Positions 5,197-5,948 of a DNA stretch of 5,948 nt are shown here, piece by piece (the first letter of the stretch is position 1; every line of letters begins with the position of its first letter). The position numbers and the translations under genes are program-made. The notes beneath the pieces are model-generated. The model had not been told where the DNA came from. It saw only the letters and a list, made by a program, of their open reading frames with translations, and made no database searches. Source of the stretch: an uncultured Eubacteriales bacterium (GTDB taxonomy: Bacteria; Bacillota; Clostridia; Lachnospirales; Lachnospiraceae); NCBI GenBank assembly GCA_949297565.1, contig CASFUI010000175.1:1-5948 (forward strand). Direction: 5' to 3'.

Positions 5197-5948
5197 TCAG
5201 CTGATGTCTCCGGCTGTACTGACGGCTGAATTTTTCACCAGCTCATACACCTCAGCAAACGGACGACCCGTTTCGCGTGCTATCCCGGAAACACTATCAT
5301 ACTCGGGGTAATATCTTATCGTTTCTCCGTTTGTGCAAATCTTTACGCGCGCGTTTCCAAGACTTGTATTTACCTCAGCTATTGTGCGCTCCAAAACACT
5401 TCTCTCCATTTTCTGTCTGCGTATGCCGATGGTAGTCGTCTCAAAAAATATAATGCTCTCAAGCCTGTCGATATCTTTCTCGCTGCATATAACCGTAAGA
5501 AGCCAGCCCGGTCTGTTTTTCTTCATATACACAGGCGTGTAGCTGACATCGCGCGCCCCTGCTTCAAAAAGCCTCTCCATTACATAACCGAGAATTTCTC
5601 CCGTGCAGTCGTCAATATTGCTCTCAAGCTTATAAATAACATCACTGTTAAATACCTCTTTTGCACGCTCCGGTGCTGACTCACAATGTTCCTCCTCGAT
5701 AATCATTGCGCGAAGAATACTCGGCCTCTCATAGGTGCGCTTGCCGGCTCCTATTCCTGTTTTCTTTATAGTAAATTTTGAAGGAAGTCTGTCAGTTGTC
5801 CTGACTGCCGCCACAATCGCCGCTCCCGTAGGCGTTACAAACTCGCCCTTCACCTCGATAGGTTTGAGGGCTATATTATATTTTTCCAGAATTGCGGCAA
5901 CCGCAGGAACGGGTATAGGAAGAACTCCGTGCTGACACCTAACTGTCC
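5197..5948 (-). CDS. larC: Nickel-pincer cofactor nickel insertase LarC (partial, N-terminus beyond window)
   Basis: LarC inserts nickel into the pyridinium-bisthiocarboxylate mononucleotide to finish the nickel-pincer nucleotide cofactor, known from lactate racemase; the L. plantarum enzyme uses CTP. The window holds the last 249 residues. Motifs seen in order are HGVLPIPVPA, FVTPTGAAI, TGIGAGKR, ESNIDDCTGEILGY, YTPVYMKKNRPGWLLTV, FFETTTIGIRR and YYPEYDSV. The reading frame runs unbroken to the window edge at 5948. The GTG at 5853 is not the real start, because HGVLPIPVPA lies upstream in the same frame. In L. plantarum the protein is encoded as larC1 and larC2 joined by ribosomal frameshifting; here the part visible is one frame. 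No larA, larB or larE is visible, so the client enzyme is unknown. Stop TGA is at 5199-5197. Confidence 0.93.
   Translation of the reverse strand, partial: TVRCQHGVLPIPVPAVAAILEKYNIALKPIEVKGEFVTPTGAAIVAAVRTTDRLPSKFTIKKTGIGAGKRTYERPSILRAMIIEEEHCESAPERAKEVFNSDVIYKLESNIDDCTGEILGYVMERLFEAGARDVSYTPVYMKKNRPGWLLTVICSEKDIDRLESIIFFETTTIGIRRQKMERSVLERTIAEVNTSLGNARVKICTNGETIRYYPEYDSVSGIARETGRPFAEVYELVKNSAVSTAGDIS

Overview
This window looks like ordinary chromosome from a Gram-positive member of the Clostridia, most likely a Lachnospiraceae-type gut or rumen bacterium. Evidence for this is the moderate GC content, AGGAGG-type ribosome binding sites, a sortase-type SPNTG cell-wall anchor, and the gene mix (YibE/F, LuxS, a DUF6472-like Cys protein, an NYN-LOTUS protein, LarC). 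This assignment is inferred from protein families, not from a database search. All supported genes lie on the minus strand, so transcription runs from high to low coordinates. The plus-strand open frames all look like shadows.

In transcription order: (1) 5948-5197 is the C-terminal 249 residues of LarC, the nickel-inserting enzyme of nickel-pincer cofactor synthesis, cut by the window edge. (2) After a 67-base gap with a strong extended -10 promoter comes a two-gene unit. It contains a 63-residue four-cysteine protein (5108-4917) followed 13 bases later by a 320-residue NYN-domain predicted RNase with two OST-HTH/LOTUS domains (4903-3941). (3) luxS (3841-3362) starts with GTG and ends at a clear intrinsic terminator (3336-3288). 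(4) A 327-base intergenic region holds that terminator and a set of 11-base-spaced TTTACA-like repeats. These repeats sit directly upstream of an extended -10 box, the layout of a PhoP-activated promoter. (5) A 678-residue secreted, cell-wall-anchored metallophosphoesterase of the purple-acid-phosphatase-like type (3034-998) follows. (6) Its stop codon overlaps the TTG start of a YibE/F-family membrane protein (1004 to beyond position 1).

The genes do not form one pathway. The strongest functional story is the last unit: a surface phosphatase apparently under phosphate-starvation control, translationally coupled to a multi-pass membrane protein of unknown function. The second is the pairing of a tiny Cys-rich protein with an NYN-LOTUS predicted RNA-processing protein under one promoter. 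I saw no CRISPR array, insertion sequence, tRNA, rRNA or phage gene.
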